A stretch of DNA of 64,000 bases from Myxococcus xanthus (GTDB lineage: Bacteria > Myxococcota > Myxococcia > Myxococcales > Myxococcaceae): contig NZ_CP017174.1 in assembly GCF_006402735.1 (NCBI RefSeq), positions 3,041,001-3,105,000 of the forward strand. The letters are read 5' to 3'. Each line of letters starts with the position of its first letter. Position 1 is the stretch's first letter. A program made the position numbers and the translations under genes. The notes below the pieces were generated by a model. The model was not told where the DNA came from. It worked only from the letters and a program-made list of their open reading frames with translations, and did not search any database. Shown piece by piece: positions 63,369 to 64,000 of this stretch.

Positions 63369-63953
63369 ATGTCGAAGGACGACGCCAAGATTGATTACGC
63401 CGGGCTGCGACGCCAGCTCACCGAGGCGCACTCGCTGCTGGACGGCAAGCAGGGTGTGAGCCCCGAGAAGCGTCGCGAGGTGCTGAGCGCCCGTGCCCGG
63501 GCCCTGGCCGAATCCCGCCACGAGGAGCGCCAGGAGGTGCTCTCCGTGCTGGCCTTCACGGTGGGCGGCGAGCGCTATGCGGTGCGAATCGAGCACGTGG
63601 ACCACGTGATCGAAGCGCGCGGCATCGCCTCGCTGCCCGGTGCTCCCCGGCACGTACTGGGGGCGCTGGTGAGCCGCTCGCGCGTGGTGCCGGTGTTGGA
63701 CCTGCGCCAGCTCCTGGGACTGGAGGGTGGCGGCATGTCGGACCTCAGCAAGGTGGTGGTGGTCGAGGCGGATGACAGTGAAGAGGGGTTCGGGCTGGCG
63801 GCGGAGTCCGTCGAAGGACGCAAGGAATTGCCGAAGGTGGAGCTGTCCCAGCCTCCGCCCGGGCCGTTCTTGTTTCTCACGCCGGACCGGCTGACCGTGT
63901 TGGACCTGGAGCAGCTCGGGGGCCCGTCCGCCACGCGGCCCGAAGGGGAGTAG
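63369..63953 (+). CDS. CheW-like coupling protein (second)
   Basis: The 194-residue protein has a charged helical N-terminus of about 55 residues (LRRQLTEAHSLLDGKQGVSP) and a CheW domain (VLAFTVGGERYAVRIEHVDHV, RHVLGALVSRSRVVPVLDLR). Two different CheW proteins in one cluster may couple different receptors or arrange the array. It is followed 9 bases later by the start of the next gene. Confidence 0.92.
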   Translation: MSKDDAKIDYAGLRRQLTEAHSLLDGKQGVSPEKRREVLSARARALAESRHEERQEVLSVLAFTVGGERYAVRIEHVDHVIEARGIASLPGAPRHVLGALVSRSRVVPVLDLRQLLGLEGGGMSDLSKVVVVEADDSEEGFGLAAESVEGRKELPKVELSQPPPGPFLFLTPDRLTVLDLEQLGGPSATRPEGE

Positions 63954-63962
63954 GCACGCGCC

Positions 63963-64000
63963 ATGGATCCTCAGCTCTTGCGCAGCATCTGGCCGGTGTT
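63963..64000 (+). CDS. Start of a further gene, probably cheA (partial)
   Basis: An ATG at 63963 opens MDPQLLRSIWPV and runs off the window end. Its position after cheW-cheR-mcp-cheY-cheW makes a CheA-type histidine kinase the obvious candidate, but too few codons are present to prove it. Confidence 0.5.
   Translation, partial: MDPQLLRSIWPV

Overview
The window is a single very GC-rich stretch of myxobacterial chromosome, most like Myxococcus or a close relative. The pointers are strong G/C bias at third codon positions, two secreted metalloproteases with MYXO-CTERM-like tails, a PilZ protein of the type abundant in M. xanthus, a eukaryotic-type Ser/Thr kinase, several orphan signalling proteins and the start of a chemosensory cluster. 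Genes are densely packed and form short operons on both strands. I see no insertion sequence, prophage, CRISPR array, rRNA or plasmid function. Two tRNA genes are present.

Layout. 1-4.8 kb: uvrB-uvrC (nucleotide excision repair), then a DUF507 gene. 4.8-6.3 kb: a long protein with a Pro/Thr-rich tail. 6.3-10.8 kb (minus): beta-barrel protein, imelysin-like lipoprotein, di-heme oxidoreductase lipoprotein and a small helical protein; a 29-bp dyad lies at the head of this probable iron-related operon. 10.9-14.3 kb (minus): DUF3108, DUF4091 and DUF3108 genes. 14.6-17.3 kb: zinc ribbon, yggS-maf and a GAF-GGDEF protein. 17.4-23.7 kb: a PpiD/SurA-like foldase facing the rod-shape operon mreC-mreD-mrdA-rodA. 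23.8-26.8 kb: PilZ, AT-hook/Cys-His protein, PPK2-type kinase, thioredoxin and a small conserved protein. 26.8-30.7 kb: hemX-like, hemA, hemC, hemD. 30.8-32.7 kb: an orphan PilB/GspE ATPase. 32.8-38.7 kb (minus): an envelope operon of 5'-nucleotidase lipoprotein, large lipoprotein and outer-membrane barrel. 38.9-43.6 kb: Nudix hydrolase, GlpT-like transporter, unknown membrane protein, HAD phosphatase. 43.7-47.5 kb: pyruvate dehydrogenase E1 alpha, E1 beta and E2. 47.6-51.2 kb: two small proteins, a receiver-histidine kinase, a membrane protein and a response regulator. 51.3-53.6 kb (minus): tRNA-Glu, tRNA-Gln, a small exported protein and gltX. 53.7-56.8 kb: a tightly coupled cassette of a small exported protein, two matrixin-like proteases and a HAD phosphatase. 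56.8-58.9 kb (minus): a Ser/Thr kinase joined to PEGA and TonB domains. 59.1-64 kb: cheW, cheR-TPR, mcp, cheY, cheW and the first codons of what is probably cheA.

How the genes work together. Most modules are housekeeping: DNA repair, cell elongation, tetrapyrrole synthesis, pyruvate oxidation and Glu-tRNA supply. Stop-start overlaps suggest translational coupling in mreC-mreD-mrdA-rodA, hemA-hemC, yggS-maf, the matrixin cassette and the che genes. The accessory interest lies in the envelope modules: the dyad-controlled imelysin operon, the nucleotidase/lipoprotein/barrel operon with a perfect dyad before its last gene, the DUF3108/DUF4091 operon, the matrixin cassette and the kinase-PEGA-TonB fusion. 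I did not find a clear novel defence or mobile system. All names rest on motifs read by eye; no database search was run.
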